This document shows positions 1-9,500 of a stretch of 64,000 bases of DNA, piece after piece. Position numbers and translations under genes: made by a program. The notes beneath the pieces are model-generated. The model was not told where the DNA came from. It ran no database searches and was given only the letters and a program-made list of their open reading frames with translations. Positions within the stretch are counted from its first letter, which is position 1, and each line of letters starts with the position of its first letter. The DNA is from Exiguobacterium sp. Leaf196 (lineage in GTDB: Bacteria; Bacillota; Bacilli; Exiguobacteriales; Exiguobacteriaceae): assembly GCF_001423965.1 (NCBI RefSeq), contig NZ_LMPV01000001.1:137908-201907 (forward strand), written 5' to 3'.

Positions 1-1
1 T

Positions 2-1018
2 AAAGAAGACGTTTATTATAGTATTCGTAAAATGGAAGAGAGCGGCGAAACCTACTATCGTGTCTCTTACGTCTGGGATGCTTATCGACAAGAACTGATT
101 ACACAACTGTTTTCAAAAATCGGCTTCGTCGTCATCATCGGTAGTATCTTTACGTTATTCATTGCCTTCTGGTTGGCGCGTCGTCTAACACATCCGCTCG
201 TCGAAATCGAAAGAGCAGTCGGGAAAATCGCGGCTCAAAAGTGGGATACACCACTTCCGCTCGATCGTGGGGATGAAATCGGTCGACTGGCACGGTCCGT
301 CGATGCGATGCGGATGGATCTTGAAAAGCAGGATAAGGCACAAAAATCGTTGCTTCAAAATATTTCACATGATTTGAAGACGCCAATCATGGTCATTCGA
401 AGTTATGCTCAGTCCATTTCAGATGGGATCTATCCAGATGGTGATTTAACCGGCTCCGTATCGGTCATTGATGAGGAAGCGGAACGATTAGAGAAAAAAG
501 TGGCGGCTCTTCTTTACGTCACGAAGCTCGACTATTTCGAGCTCGATCGTTCTACGTGGGATAATGTCGATATCGATCGGATGATACACCTGCTGAAAAA
601 TCGTTTTTCTGGAACGAAGTCACTCGAATGGCATGTTAGTGGAGAAGCGGGAATCGTCCTTGGTGAAGGGGAACAATTACGAGTTGCACTCGAAAACGTC
701 ATGGACAACGCGATTCGTTATGCTGAAACACAAATTGACATCCGACTGTCTGGGACAGCGGATCAGGTTCATATCGAAATTGAAAATGATGGACCGCCAC
801 TTGATGACTCTTCGCCCTTGTTTCATCAATTTTCACGGGGCAAAGAAGGGAAGTTTGGGCTTGGTCTTTACATTGTCAAAAGGATCGTTGAGCGTCATGA
901 TGGTACGGTAGCAATTGAGAATCGCCCTGCGGGAAATGGAGTCGGGAAAGTTTGTGTGATTTTTAATTTCCCACGTCACTTTATTGAACAAGAGGAAAAA
1001 AAGCCAGAAGAATTTTAA
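2..1018 (+). CDS. cssS: Sensor histidine kinase, CssS-like (5' end outside window)
   Basis: The reading frame is open back to base 2, so the protein begins upstream and only its last 338 residues are visible. In order they show a membrane segment (about residues 35-60, FVVIIGSIFTLFIAFWLA), a HAMP linker (ending GDEIGRLARSVDAM), a HisKA domain with the phospho-acceptor in NISHDLKTP (His codon at 368-370), and an ATPase domain with N box ENVMDNAIRYAE and G boxes ending FGLGLYIVKRIV. The stretch from SLLQNISHDLKTP to LLYVTKLDYF closely resembles Bacillus subtilis CssS, the secretion-stress sensor that induces HtrA-type proteases. That makes CssS the best guess, but the sensor domain that would settle it lies outside the window. 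Its partner regulator would be expected just upstream. Confidence 0.8.
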   Translation, partial: KEDVYYSIRKMEESGETYYRVSYVWDAYRQELITQLFSKIGFVVIIGSIFTLFIAFWLARRLTHPLVEIERAVGKIAAQKWDTPLPLDRGDEIGRLARSVDAMRMDLEKQDKAQKSLLQNISHDLKTPIMVIRSYAQSISDGIYPDGDLTGSVSVIDEEAERLEKKVAALLYVTKLDYFELDRSTWDNVDIDRMIHLLKNRFSGTKSLEWHVSGEAGIVLGEGEQLRVALENVMDNAIRYAETQIDIRLSGTADQVHIEIENDGPPLDDSSPLFHQFSRGKEGKFGLGLYIVKRIVERHDGTVAIENRPAGNGVGKVCVIFNFPRHFIEQEEKKPEEF

Positions 1019-1020
1019 AA

Positions 1021-1047
1021 ACGGGATCCTAGGATCTCGTTTTTTTC
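1021..1047 (+). terminator. Intrinsic terminator after the sensor kinase
   Basis: A perfect nine-base inverted repeat (ACGGGATCC / GGATCTCGT with one G-T pair) begins three bases after the stop codon and runs straight into a T tract. It should end the kinase transcript before comK. Confidence 0.85.
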
Positions 1048-1128
1048 GTTAGGAAATAATCGGTATACTCATGCAGAGTAGAAGGAAGTTTGATATAACC
1101 AATATAATTCAGGAAGGGAGTGAAGGAG

Positions 1129-1602
1129 ATGTCATACCCAGTTACGGAAGAAACGTTAGCTTTGATTCCACGATATGGTCAATATGGTGAACCACAGACA
1201 CTTGTCATCAAGGAGCATTCGGAAAGTATTTTAGAGGGTCATCCGATTAAGTTGATTGAAGAATCCTGTTTATATTTTGGTTCATCGATGCGTGGACGGA
1301 TCGAAGCAGCGCGACATATTCTTGGTCCGAACCGAAAGACACCTGTTTTAGTAGATTGGCAGGCACAAACGATATTTTTTCCGACGACCGCAAAAGAAAA
1401 GGCGGAATGCATTTGGATCAATTTCAAGCAAATGAAGACTGTTCAAAAAAAGTCTGGAAAAGTACAGGTAGAGTTTCAGACAGGTCAATGTATTGATACG
1501 GACGCATCCGCATACAGCATCGAACGGCAACGAATCAAAACGTTGGAACTGGCGTATGAAATGCAACGGCGCTTCCAATTGCCGGAGTTTAAGAATCGAT
1601 GA
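1129..1602 (+). CDS. comK: Competence transcription factor ComK (short form)
   Basis: ComK is the master activator of DNA-uptake genes; it binds paired A/T-rich boxes. Residues 46-100 carry the family core: SCLYFGSSMRGR, then a RKTPVLVD segment and an IFFPT...ECIWINF segment, matching the B. subtilis pattern SCRFFGSSYAGR / PPIMVD / FLFPT...CGWISH. I chose the ATG at 1129 because AGGGAG sits eight bases before it; an in-frame GTG at 1120 lies too close to that site. The protein is 157 residues, against about 190 in B. subtilis. It stops shortly after the LAYEMQRRF segment, so the tail that in B. subtilis includes the MecA-binding FMLYPK motif is absent. It stands alone between terminator-flanked genes, far from its likely targets comEA/comEC in the same window. 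Confidence 0.85.
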   Translation: MSYPVTEETLALIPRYGQYGEPQTLVIKEHSESILEGHPIKLIEESCLYFGSSMRGRIEAARHILGPNRKTPVLVDWQAQTIFFPTTAKEKAECIWINFKQMKTVQKKSGKVQVEFQTGQCIDTDASAYSIERQRIKTLELAYEMQRRFQLPEFKNR

Positions 1603-1666
1603 AAAGTGGAAACACATAACAGGAATCTTACTTATGTAAGGAGAAAGAAGTAGAGAGAGAAATCAT

Positions 1667-1700
1667 AGGGAGGTGAAGCGGTAACTTTTACCGCGACACG
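1667..1700 (+). promoter_or_regulatory. Split ribosome binding site with intervening hairpin
   Basis: A strong Shine-Dalgarno sequence (AGGGAGGTGA, 1667-1676) lies 24 bases before the ATG at 1701, too far for normal initiation. The gap contains a perfect seven-base-pair hairpin, GCGGTAA-CTT-TTACCGC (1678-1694). If it folds, the remaining spacer is one plus six bases, an optimal seven. No alternative in-frame start exists between the stop at 1674 and 1701. Confidence 0.65.
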
Positions 1701-2108
1701 ATGAATGAATCATATGAATGGTTAAATCGCCGAAAATTGCAGCCTGGATTTGGTGCGACAGGTGGCAGACGCTTTATCAGTTCTCGCATCGTACGTCCGG
1801 AAAATACACCGGGTAAACGAATCAAAGGAATCAAACGCGCGCGACAACTAGTCGTCGATGATGCCGGAAATCGCCGTTGGGTCACGAAACGAATCGTTGT
1901 GACGGATGCTGCGAAGCATGTCACGATGAATCGTCGAACATCGATCGCCTTAAAAGAGACGAATGAATCGCGACTTGAACAAGTCAAACAAAAACTAGCA
2001 TCTAATAAAAAAGTCTTACTTCCAATCTTGGCGGCAACAGGAATCGCTGTCGCAGGTGGCGTTCTTGCCTATGTCCTTCGTAGGAAGAAAAAACAATCCG
2101 ATCAATAA
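1701..2108 (+). CDS. Small basic single-pass membrane protein, unknown function
   Basis: I do not recognise the family. The 135-residue product has a very basic N-terminal 95 residues (many R and K, e.g. RRKLQPGF and KRIKGIKRAR), then one hydrophobic segment at about 104-126 (VLLPILAATGIAVAGGVLAYVL) followed by RRKKK. Topology is therefore probably N-terminus and tail both near the cytoplasmic face, or the N-terminus outside; positive charges on both sides make this ambiguous. The C-terminal layout resembles LPXTG-less sorting tails, but no LPXTG motif is visible. The start is fixed by an in-frame stop at 1674 and by the unusual split ribosome binding site upstream. It is a single gene, ended by a strong terminator. 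Confidence 0.6.
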   Translation: MNESYEWLNRRKLQPGFGATGGRRFISSRIVRPENTPGKRIKGIKRARQLVVDDAGNRRWVTKRIVVTDAAKHVTMNRRTSIALKETNESRLEQVKQKLASNKKVLLPILAATGIAVAGGVLAYVLRRKKKQSDQ

Positions 2109-2148
2109 AAAAGAAGCCGTTCTCCAGTTGGGAGGACGGCTTCTTTTA
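2107..2148. terminator. Bidirectional terminator between convergent genes
   Basis: AAGAAGCCGT pairs with ACGGCTTCTT across an inner TCTCC/GGAGG helix. A-rich and T-rich flanks serve both the plus-strand gene ending at 2108 and the minus-strand gene ending at 2153. Confidence 0.85.
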
Positions 2149-2152
2149 TGTC

Positions 2153-2494
2153 TTAAAGGAATCGTTTCCGTAAAGAAGTCGAAAGTGCTTTGTCTGCGAT
2201 TTCTTCTAGTTCCGTCAAGTTCGTCGGATCAAAGCTATCATTGTAGAACCGACCTACAAAGTCGACACGGTCGTAATCGAGTTCCTTGAAAATCAAGTGT
2301 TTATGATCGTCATAAAAAACGACACGGTAGTAATCAGAACCGCGTTCAAGGGTGACGAGACCTTTGATATGGTCCAATTTTTTTTGTTCTTCGGTTTGTT
2401 CTTCTTCGAGTGTATCGTCCTCGTTCGTCGATGCTTCTGCTTGCTCAATCGCATTCTTTACGAGTTCCGGTCGTTGTTCTTGTTCTTCCGTCAT
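2153..2494 (-). CDS. Acidic hypothetical protein downstream of truncated hemoglobin
   Basis: This 113-residue protein has no membrane segment or signal. Residues 1-40 are strikingly acidic and Q/E-rich (MTEEQEQRPEL, then EEEQTEEQKKLD). Residues 40-90 look like a compact alpha/beta fold (GLVTLERGSDYYRVVFYDD). The ATG is preceded by TGGAGGCGA at good distance. It lies 60 bases downstream of the truncated-hemoglobin gene on the same strand with no terminator between, so the two are probably co-transcribed. I cannot assign a function. Confidence 0.55.
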   Translation of the reverse strand: MTEEQEQRPELVKNAIEQAEASTNEDDTLEEEQTEEQKKLDHIKGLVTLERGSDYYRVVFYDDHKHLIFKELDYDRVDFVGRFYNDSFDPTNLTELEEIADKALSTSLRKRFL

Positions 2495-2554
2495 GTTATA
2501 TCGCCTCCATTTATTATTTTACATGGAAATGGACAGATGAGAAAGAAAAATCCC

Positions 2555-2932
2555 TCAGTCCATCTGGTGTGCTTCGCAAACACGTAAGACATTCGTTGCG
2601 CCAATCCGTAATCGCTCGAGGAGTTGGAGTCGCGCTTCTTCATTTGGAATCGTATCAAGAGAAGCTATTTCCATCAGTTCCAACCAACGGATGGCATGCT
2701 CTTTTTGAATCGGCAATAGCCGGTGAATCATCGCTAAACTCGTCGGCGGTTGATTCGGATCGCGTGGACCTCCTGTCATTTGGGTCAAGAAGGCGAATTG
2801 TGCCTGTTCGACACGGTGTCGATCATCAGGGAATAACGGACGCAATAAGGAATCATGGTAGACTTGATGATAGAACGAATGAATCAAAGAGGTGAGTACT
2901 TGCTCGCCTCCAAGCATTTCATAGAGCGACAA
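2555..2932 (-). CDS. Truncated hemoglobin, group II (YjbI-like)
   Basis: This is a 125-residue globin of the short 2-on-2 type. The order matches B. subtilis YjbI: an N-terminal helix start MSLYEMLGGEQVL, the SFYHQVYHDSLLRPLFPDD segment, FAFLTQMTGGP (the glycine turn), and a proximal-histidine region IHRLLPIQKEHAIRWLELM (His near residue 71). Such proteins bind heme and O2 or NO and are linked to oxidative or nitrosative stress and, in Bacillus, to the ClpXP-adaptor region yjbH-yjbI. Here it stands with an acidic unknown protein instead, not with yjbH. Distal-side residues cannot be judged by eye. Confidence 0.8.
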   Translation of the reverse strand: MSLYEMLGGEQVLTSLIHSFYHQVYHDSLLRPLFPDDRHRVEQAQFAFLTQMTGGPRDPNQPPTSLAMIHRLLPIQKEHAIRWLELMEIASLDTIPNEEARLQLLERLRIGATNVLRVCEAHQMD

Positions 2933-2967
2933 AAATCATCACCTGCCTTACATTAGGATGTGTTCTG

Positions 2968-2976
2968 ATTATAGCA
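2968..2976 (-). promoter_or_regulatory. Extended -10 promoter element for truncated hemoglobin
   Basis: Read on the minus strand this is TGCTATAAT, a consensus extended -10, about 40 bases before the globin start. No convincing -35 is present, as is usual with extended -10 promoters. Confidence 0.5.
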
Positions 2977-3070
2977 AATCCATATCGAAAAGACATGCGT
3001 CGAAAACAGTACATTTGTTCTTATTTGTGCGATAATAATGATACATAAAAACGTAGAGGAGGTTTTCTTG

Positions 3071-6000
3071 ATGAACCATATGCACATTGGTCGTGCTGGT
3101 AGTGGGAAAACGACACAATTGATTGAGCGCGTCGTACAAGAACTCGAGCAACGACCACTAGGCGAGAAGATGTATTTCATCGTTCCGGATCAGATGTCAT
3201 TTGAAATGGAGCGTCGGATTGCGACAGATGAACGGATAGCAGGTCTTGTTCGTCTCGAAGTCATGAGTTTACGGCGCTTTGCGTTTCATATTTTACGCGA
3301 TTACGGAAATCAAGCAATTCCATTTCTCGATGAGACAGGAACACAATTATTACTCCGACAGGTCGTCGAGGAATCAGAAGACGAGTTAAAGATTTTTAAG
3401 CGTACGAAAAATATGCCAGGATTTTTCCAAGGACTTGATGAACTCATCGCGTCGTTTAAACGCTCATTGATCGAGCCAGATATGTTGCGTCAAGTGAGTG
3501 ATCGGTCTCTCGAACGGTCACCAAAATTGAACGACCTTGCGTTGATTTATGAGCGCTTTGCGGAACGAATCGTCGATAAGGCACTCCATGCGGATGATTA
3601 TTATACGACGTTACTTGAGTTGCTTCCGAAAGCGCGACTGGATCAAGCGACGATCATCGTCGACGGATTTTATGAGTTTTCGCTTCAGGAACAACAAGTA
3701 CTGCTTGCCTTGATGCAACAAGTGGCTGAAATGCATATTAGTTTTACAATGGACGCGGCGGATCCTTATGCAAAACAAACGTCTTTTGGTGTGTCCCAGC
3801 GTTGCTACATGCAGTTGATCGGGCAAATGCAGGAACAATCGATTCCGTACGAAGAAGTCTTGTATGAACAGCCAATCAAATTTCAATCAGAAGGGCTACG
3901 GCATTTAGAGCAGGCCTTGTTAAAGCCAGGTTATCCATCTGTCGATCATGACGTTGACGGCTTTCAGATGACAGCTGCAGTCAACCGGCAAGTCGAAGCA
4001 GAATCAGCCGTGCGGAAAGCGATTCAACTTGTTCGACAAAAAGGATATCGATTTCATGAAATGGCATTCGTCGTACGACATCTTGAACCGTATGCGGATC
4101 ACTTGGAACGAGCCTTCCACATGTATGATGTTCCGTATTTCTTGGATCAACGTGAGTCGATGATCCATCATCCGCTCGTTGACTTGATTCAATCTGCTTT
4201 AGACATCGTGACATCGGGTTATCGGGAAGAAACGGTCTTTCGTTTACTGAAGACGGAGCTCTTACCGATTCCAGCAGAAGATGCGCGTCTAGCGCTCGAT
4301 CGTTTCGAGACGTTCGTGCTCGAACGCGGCATCAAAGGGTCGATGTGGCAACAACCGTGGCAATTAAAGCGACGCTTAGCAGAGGAAGTTCGCTTAACGG
4401 AAGAGGAAATCGCGCAAGAAGAGGAATTGAATCATCTCCGTACGTTCGTCGTCGACTTGATTGAACCGTTACACCGTCGGTTAAAGCAGGCAAAGACGAT
4501 GAGCGCGTATACGAAAGGTCTTTATCAATTCCTCGAAGAACAAAAAATTGCAGAACATTTAATGGAATGGCGCAAGCAAGCATTAGAGCAAGATCAGTTA
4601 CTTGCTGCTCGGGAACATGATCAAGTGTATGAAGCGATTCTTCACCTATTCGAACAGCTAGAAGCTGCTGCGCCTGAGCATACTTTATCAACGGACTTGT
4701 TCGTCCAAATGGTCGAGACAGGACTTGAGAGTCTGCGTTTTGCACTTGTCCCCCCATCGCTTGATCAAGTCATTGCGACGGATTATGTGCGTGGACGATT
4801 GCAACGAGTGAAAGTCGTCTTTTTACTGGGAGCGAATGATGGTCTGATTCCGTTCGTCCAAGATCAATCGAAGTTACTGTCCGAAAATGATCATGACTTT
4901 TTACATGAACATGGTATTCCGGTCGGAAAAGCGTCCCTCGATGTGTTTGATGATGAACTATTTTATCTGTATCAAGGGATGATGGCTCCAAGTGAAGCAT
5001 TGTATGTCAGTTATGCGCTTGTCGATGAAGAAGGAAAGGCGTTGCAGCCGGCGGCAATCACGAAACAATTGAAGCGGCAACTGTTGCTTGATCGTCCGAT
5101 CAAAACACAGTTTGCGGAGGCTGGCGAACATGCACCGCAAGAACAACTCGATTTCGTGACGAGTCCCGATCGCGCGGCAGCAGCGACGGCGATTGAACTC
5201 CGCCGTTTGCAACGACGTTATCCGATTCAGCCAATTTGGTTTCAAGTATATAATTCACTTCTTGAAAACGGACAAGGACGCGAACGAATGGGTCTATTCT
5301 CAAGTGCCTTGTTCTATCAAAATCAAGCGGAAGCGTTACCGGAAGGGTTGGCGCATCGCTTATATGGCGAGTCTCTGCAAGCGAGCGTTTCGCGTTTTGA
5401 AACGTATAATGCTTGCTCGTATAAACATTTTGCTCGGTATGGACTTCGTTTACGCGAGCGAAAGCTCTATAAATTCGAAGCGCCGGACATCGGAAATCTG
5501 TTCCACGGCGCATTAAATGATCTGTCGCTCAGTATCAAAGCTTCCGGACGGCACTGGCGCGAGCTCGATAGTGAGACATGTGGAACACTTGCGAAGGAAG
5601 CTGTTGAAAAGGTGACACCAGAAATCCAGAATGCAATTTTGATGAGCTCAAGTCGATTTGGTTATATCAAGAAAAAGTTGACGGATGTCGTCGAACAGAC
5701 CGCTAAGATGCTCGTCGAGCAGGCGAAGCGAACGGATTTTGAACCAGATCTATTTGAAATCAGTTTTGGGAATGCGACGTTTCCACCATTACGCTTTACG
5801 CTACCAGACGGAACGGAAATTGAATTCACAGGACGCATTGACCGTATTGATCAGGCGATGATCGGTGACCAGTTATACGTCCGTATCATAGATTATAAGT
5901 CGAGTGCACGAGGACTAGATTTTGCGGAAATCTATTACGGACTCGCCATACAGATGTTGCTGTATTTGAAAACAGTCGTGGAACAGTCAGAGTTGCTGTA

Positions 6001-6502
6001 TCAACAGCAGGCAAAACCTGCTGGTGCGCTGTATTTCCATGTTAAAAATCCGATGCTACGAGGCGATTTATCTGCTGATGAAGCAGAACGTAATCGACTA
6101 TTACTCGAGTCCTATCAGATGCAAGGCGTCATTCTCGAGAATGATGAGGTACTGCGAGCGATGGATCATATTGCATACGATGAACGAAAAAAATCCCCAC
6201 TCGTCAAAGTGACCTTCACGAAAAATGGACTGCATAAATCACAGACGAAGGGTGTTGTACAAGAGGCAGATTTATCGGCACTGATGGATCATGCGTGGGA
6301 GGCATTAAAAGACAGCAGTCAAGATATCTATGATGGGGATATTGCAATCAATCCATTCGATTATCAGGAACGGACACCGTGTAGTTTCTGCGAATATCGT
6401 TCAGTCTGTCAATTCGATGAATCACTCGGAAATCAATATCGTCCATTAAAACCGATGTCTGAAAAAGAGGTACTGGAACGATTGAAGGAGGATGAAGAAT
6501 GA
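3071..6502 (+). CDS. addB: ATP-dependent helicase/nuclease subunit AddB
   Basis: AddB pairs with AddA in the helicase-nuclease that resects double-strand breaks and loads RecA in Firmicutes. The 1143-residue protein starts with a P loop (GRAGSGKT, residues 7-14). Near its end it has a RecB-type nuclease motif IIDYKSS (Asp near residue 941) and a cysteine cluster CSFCEYRSVC (C1104, C1107, C1113) that, with a fourth Cys around YNACSYKHF, would hold the 4Fe-4S cluster known from this family. I chose the ATG at 3071, eight bases after GAGGAGG; an ATG 33 bases earlier has no ribosome binding site. Its stop overlaps the addA start by four bases (ATGA), so the subunits are translationally coupled. 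Confidence 0.95.
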   Translation: MNHMHIGRAGSGKTTQLIERVVQELEQRPLGEKMYFIVPDQMSFEMERRIATDERIAGLVRLEVMSLRRFAFHILRDYGNQAIPFLDETGTQLLLRQVVEESEDELKIFKRTKNMPGFFQGLDELIASFKRSLIEPDMLRQVSDRSLERSPKLNDLALIYERFAERIVDKALHADDYYTTLLELLPKARLDQATIIVDGFYEFSLQEQQVLLALMQQVAEMHISFTMDAADPYAKQTSFGVSQRCYMQLIGQMQEQSIPYEEVLYEQPIKFQSEGLRHLEQALLKPGYPSVDHDVDGFQMTAAVNRQVEAESAVRKAIQLVRQKGYRFHEMAFVVRHLEPYADHLERAFHMYDVPYFLDQRESMIHHPLVDLIQSALDIVTSGYREETVFRLLKTELLPIPAEDARLALDRFETFVLERGIKGSMWQQPWQLKRRLAEEVRLTEEEIAQEEELNHLRTFVVDLIEPLHRRLKQAKTMSAYTKGLYQFLEEQKIAEHLMEWRKQALEQDQLLAAREHDQVYEAILHLFEQLEAAAPEHTLSTDLFVQMVETGLESLRFALVPPSLDQVIATDYVRGRLQRVKVVFLLGANDGLIPFVQDQSKLLSENDHDFLHEHGIPVGKASLDVFDDELFYLYQGMMAPSEALYVSYALVDEEGKALQPAAITKQLKRQLLLDRPIKTQFAEAGEHAPQEQLDFVTSPDRAAAATAIELRRLQRRYPIQPIWFQVYNSLLENGQGRERMGLFSSALFYQNQAEALPEGLAHRLYGESLQASVSRFETYNACSYKHFARYGLRLRERKLYKFEAPDIGNLFHGALNDLSLSIKASGRHWRELDSETCGTLAKEAVEKVTPEIQNAILMSSSRFGYIKKKLTDVVEQTAKMLVEQAKRTDFEPDLFEISFGNATFPPLRFTLPDGTEIEFTGRIDRIDQAMIGDQLYVRIIDYKSSARGLDFAEIYYGLAIQMLLYLKTVVEQSELLYQQQAKPAGALYFHVKNPMLRGDLSADEAERNRLLLESYQMQGVILENDEVLRAMDHIAYDERKKSPLVKVTFTKNGLHKSQTKGVVQEADLSALMDHAWEALKDSSQDIYDGDIAINPFDYQERTPCSFCEYRSVCQFDESLGNQYRPLKPMSEKEVLERLKEDEE

Positions 6503-9500
6503 GCGTGCGTTGGACGGAAGAACAACAACAAGCCATTTCAGCAAGGGGAGGACATATCTTAGTCTCAGCAGCTGCTGGATCAGGGAAAACAGCTGTCCTC
6601 GTCGAACGGCTGACGCAACGATTGATCGATCCCGAAGATGAGTTGTCGGCGGATCGGATTCTTGTTGCTACCTTTACGAATGCAGCAGCGCGTGAGATGA
6701 AAACGCGAGTCATTGAGGTCATGGATCAGCGTATCAAAGAGGCACCGGATGATCTGTATCTAAAAAAACAACGTCAATTAATGAACCGGGCACAAATTAC
6801 GACGATCCATTCATTCTGTCTATCGATTCTACGTGAGAATTATTATCGGATCGGTTTGGATCCGGCGTTTCGGATTGCTGACGAATCTGAACTGTTATTA
6901 CTGCAAGATGATGTCTTAGAAGCGGTCTTTGAGTCGTTCTATGCCTCTGAGGATCCAGGATTCTATGATTTGATCGATAGTTATACATCAGATCGGGACG
7001 ATCAAGCGATGCTTTCGCTGATTTCAAATCTCTACCGTTTTTCTCGATCCTTACCTGATCCGGAAGCGTTTTATGCGCATTTAATCAATCAGTACGATCA
7101 ACCAATCGATCCGGATGAGTCTCCGCTCATGCAACGATTGGTCGAACTGGAATGGGAGACGTTGTCGAATCTACTAGGACGTTATCGAGAACTTGCTTTT
7201 GAATTGGAACAGTCCGGGTATACGGAAATGGGACAGATGATGCGACAGGATATCGCTCCTTTTGGAGTACTTGAAACGTCAGTACGGCAATGGTCGATGG
7301 TTGCTCTTGCGTTTCAAGCAGTAGAATTCGGTCGTTGGAAAAGTCCGCGCGGAGATGAAGGCATCAAACCGTTCCAGACAGAGCGGACACGACTCGTTGC
7401 AGAATTCAAGAAAATGAAAGAACTGTTTGTTCAAAAAACAGGTGTCGATTACTTGGAGGATTTACGATCACAGCTCCGACATGTAGAAACGATTGTTACA
7501 CTCGTGCGTCAATTCGCAAATGATTATCTCGAAGCGAAACAACAACGTGGAATTGTTGATTTTTCGGATCTTGAACATTTTGCATTAGAGATCTTGACGG
7601 AAGAGGGACAACCGTCGGATGTGGCAAAACTTCTAAAAGAACGCTTCGTTGAGGTACTGGTCGACGAATACCAAGATACGAATGAAGTCCAGGAACGCAT
7701 CATTCAACTGGTTTCGAAAACGGACGAGGCAACAGGGAATCTATTCATGGTCGGTGATGTCAAACAGTCCATTTACAAATTTCGACATGCAGAACCAGGA
7801 TTGTTCCTGGAGAAATTCAAACGATTCCAGCAGACCGACGTCGGAACACGCATCGATTTAACAAAGAACTTCCGCAGTCGCCTCGAGGTGTTGGATGGAA
7901 CGAATCAAATCTTCCGCCAAGTCATGGATGAGACAGTCGGAGAAATTGATTACGATGAAGCGGCGCACCTTCGACTCGGTAATATAAGTTATTTAGAATC
8001 AGAGCAAGTCGACCCTGAATTACTCTTGATTGATCCGCTTGATAGTGAAAAAGAAGAAGTTGAAGCACGAGCGATTGCAACACGAATTCTAGAACTCGTC
8101 GACTCTAAACATCCACATCTGATTTACGATGCGAAATCGAACCGATTCCGGACATGCGAATACCGTGACATCGTCGTCTTGGCCCGTTCGCGCGGCAAGC
8201 GTGTTCAGGCACTCGTTGAAGTACTCGAACAGTATGAGATTCCGGTCTATGCAGATACGACGGGCGGATATTTCCAAGCGACGGAAATTCAAATCATGAT
8301 GGCGTTACTCAAGACAATCGATAATCCACTTCAAGATATCCCGTTCGCCAGTCTGTTACGATCGCCGATTTTCGGTGTGGCGGATCGTGATCTAGGGCGG
8401 ATTCGAGCAAAACAAAAAGAAGGAAGCTTTTATGAGGCGGCACTCGCGATGGCGACAGAGGAATCAGCACTTGGTATTCGAATAGACGAGATCATCCGTC
8501 AGATTCAAGCATGGCGAACCGAAGCACGTGGGAGTGCGCTTCCTGCCTTCATTCGATCATTGTTTGATCAGACTGGCTATTTTGAGTATGTCGGCTGTCT
8601 CGCTGGAGGCAGAAGTCGTCAAGCTAACTTAAATGCCTTATATGAGCGGGCAAAGCAATATGAGACGTCCGGTTATCGTGGGCTATATCGTTTTCTACGC
8701 CTGATCAATCGGTTGATCGAACGAGGAGAAGACTTCGCAGAAGCCCGTTCGCTTGGAGAAGACGAGGACGTCGTTCGAATCATGACGATCCACCAATCAA
8801 AAGGACTCGAGTTCCCCGTGACGATTGTCAGCCAATTGACGAAGCAATTCAACAAACAGGATCAAATGCAGGCCATTCAGTTGCATAAGACGTATGGCAT
8901 TGCTCTAGACGCCATTGATCCGATTCGTCGTTTGCGATCTGGAACGCTATTGAAGGAAGTCATCCGTCGGGAAATGGATCGCGAGATGAAGGCAGAAGAG
9001 ATGCGCGTCTTGTATGTTGCGATGACTCGAGCGAAGGAAAAATTGATTCTCGTCGGGACAGTCAAGGATTTAGAAGATCAAATGGTGGCCTGGCAGATGA
9101 CGCCACTCGACGAAGTCTTACTACCTGAAAATGACCGGCGCCAAGCGAAGAGTTATGCGGAATGGGTCGTTCCGGCAGTCTTACGCAGTAGTTTACTACG
9201 TCCGGATGAGACGAACTGGTCGATTCGCATGATGTCTTTAGAGGAGTTAGCACCGTATCAAGAAATCTCAACACTCGTGGAGCAACTCGAACACGTCCAA
9301 AAGCTTGAAAAAATTGATGTGCCCGTCAATACGCACGTCAAAGAAATCGTTGAATCGGCATTTTCGTATCAGTATCCGCATCTACTCGCGACAGAGACGG
9401 CAGCGAAACAGACCGTTACGGAACTGAAGCGCGCGGAACAGTTGGAACGCGCAGCATTTGAAACGACGTATCGCCAGACGACGTATTACCGAACGCCACA

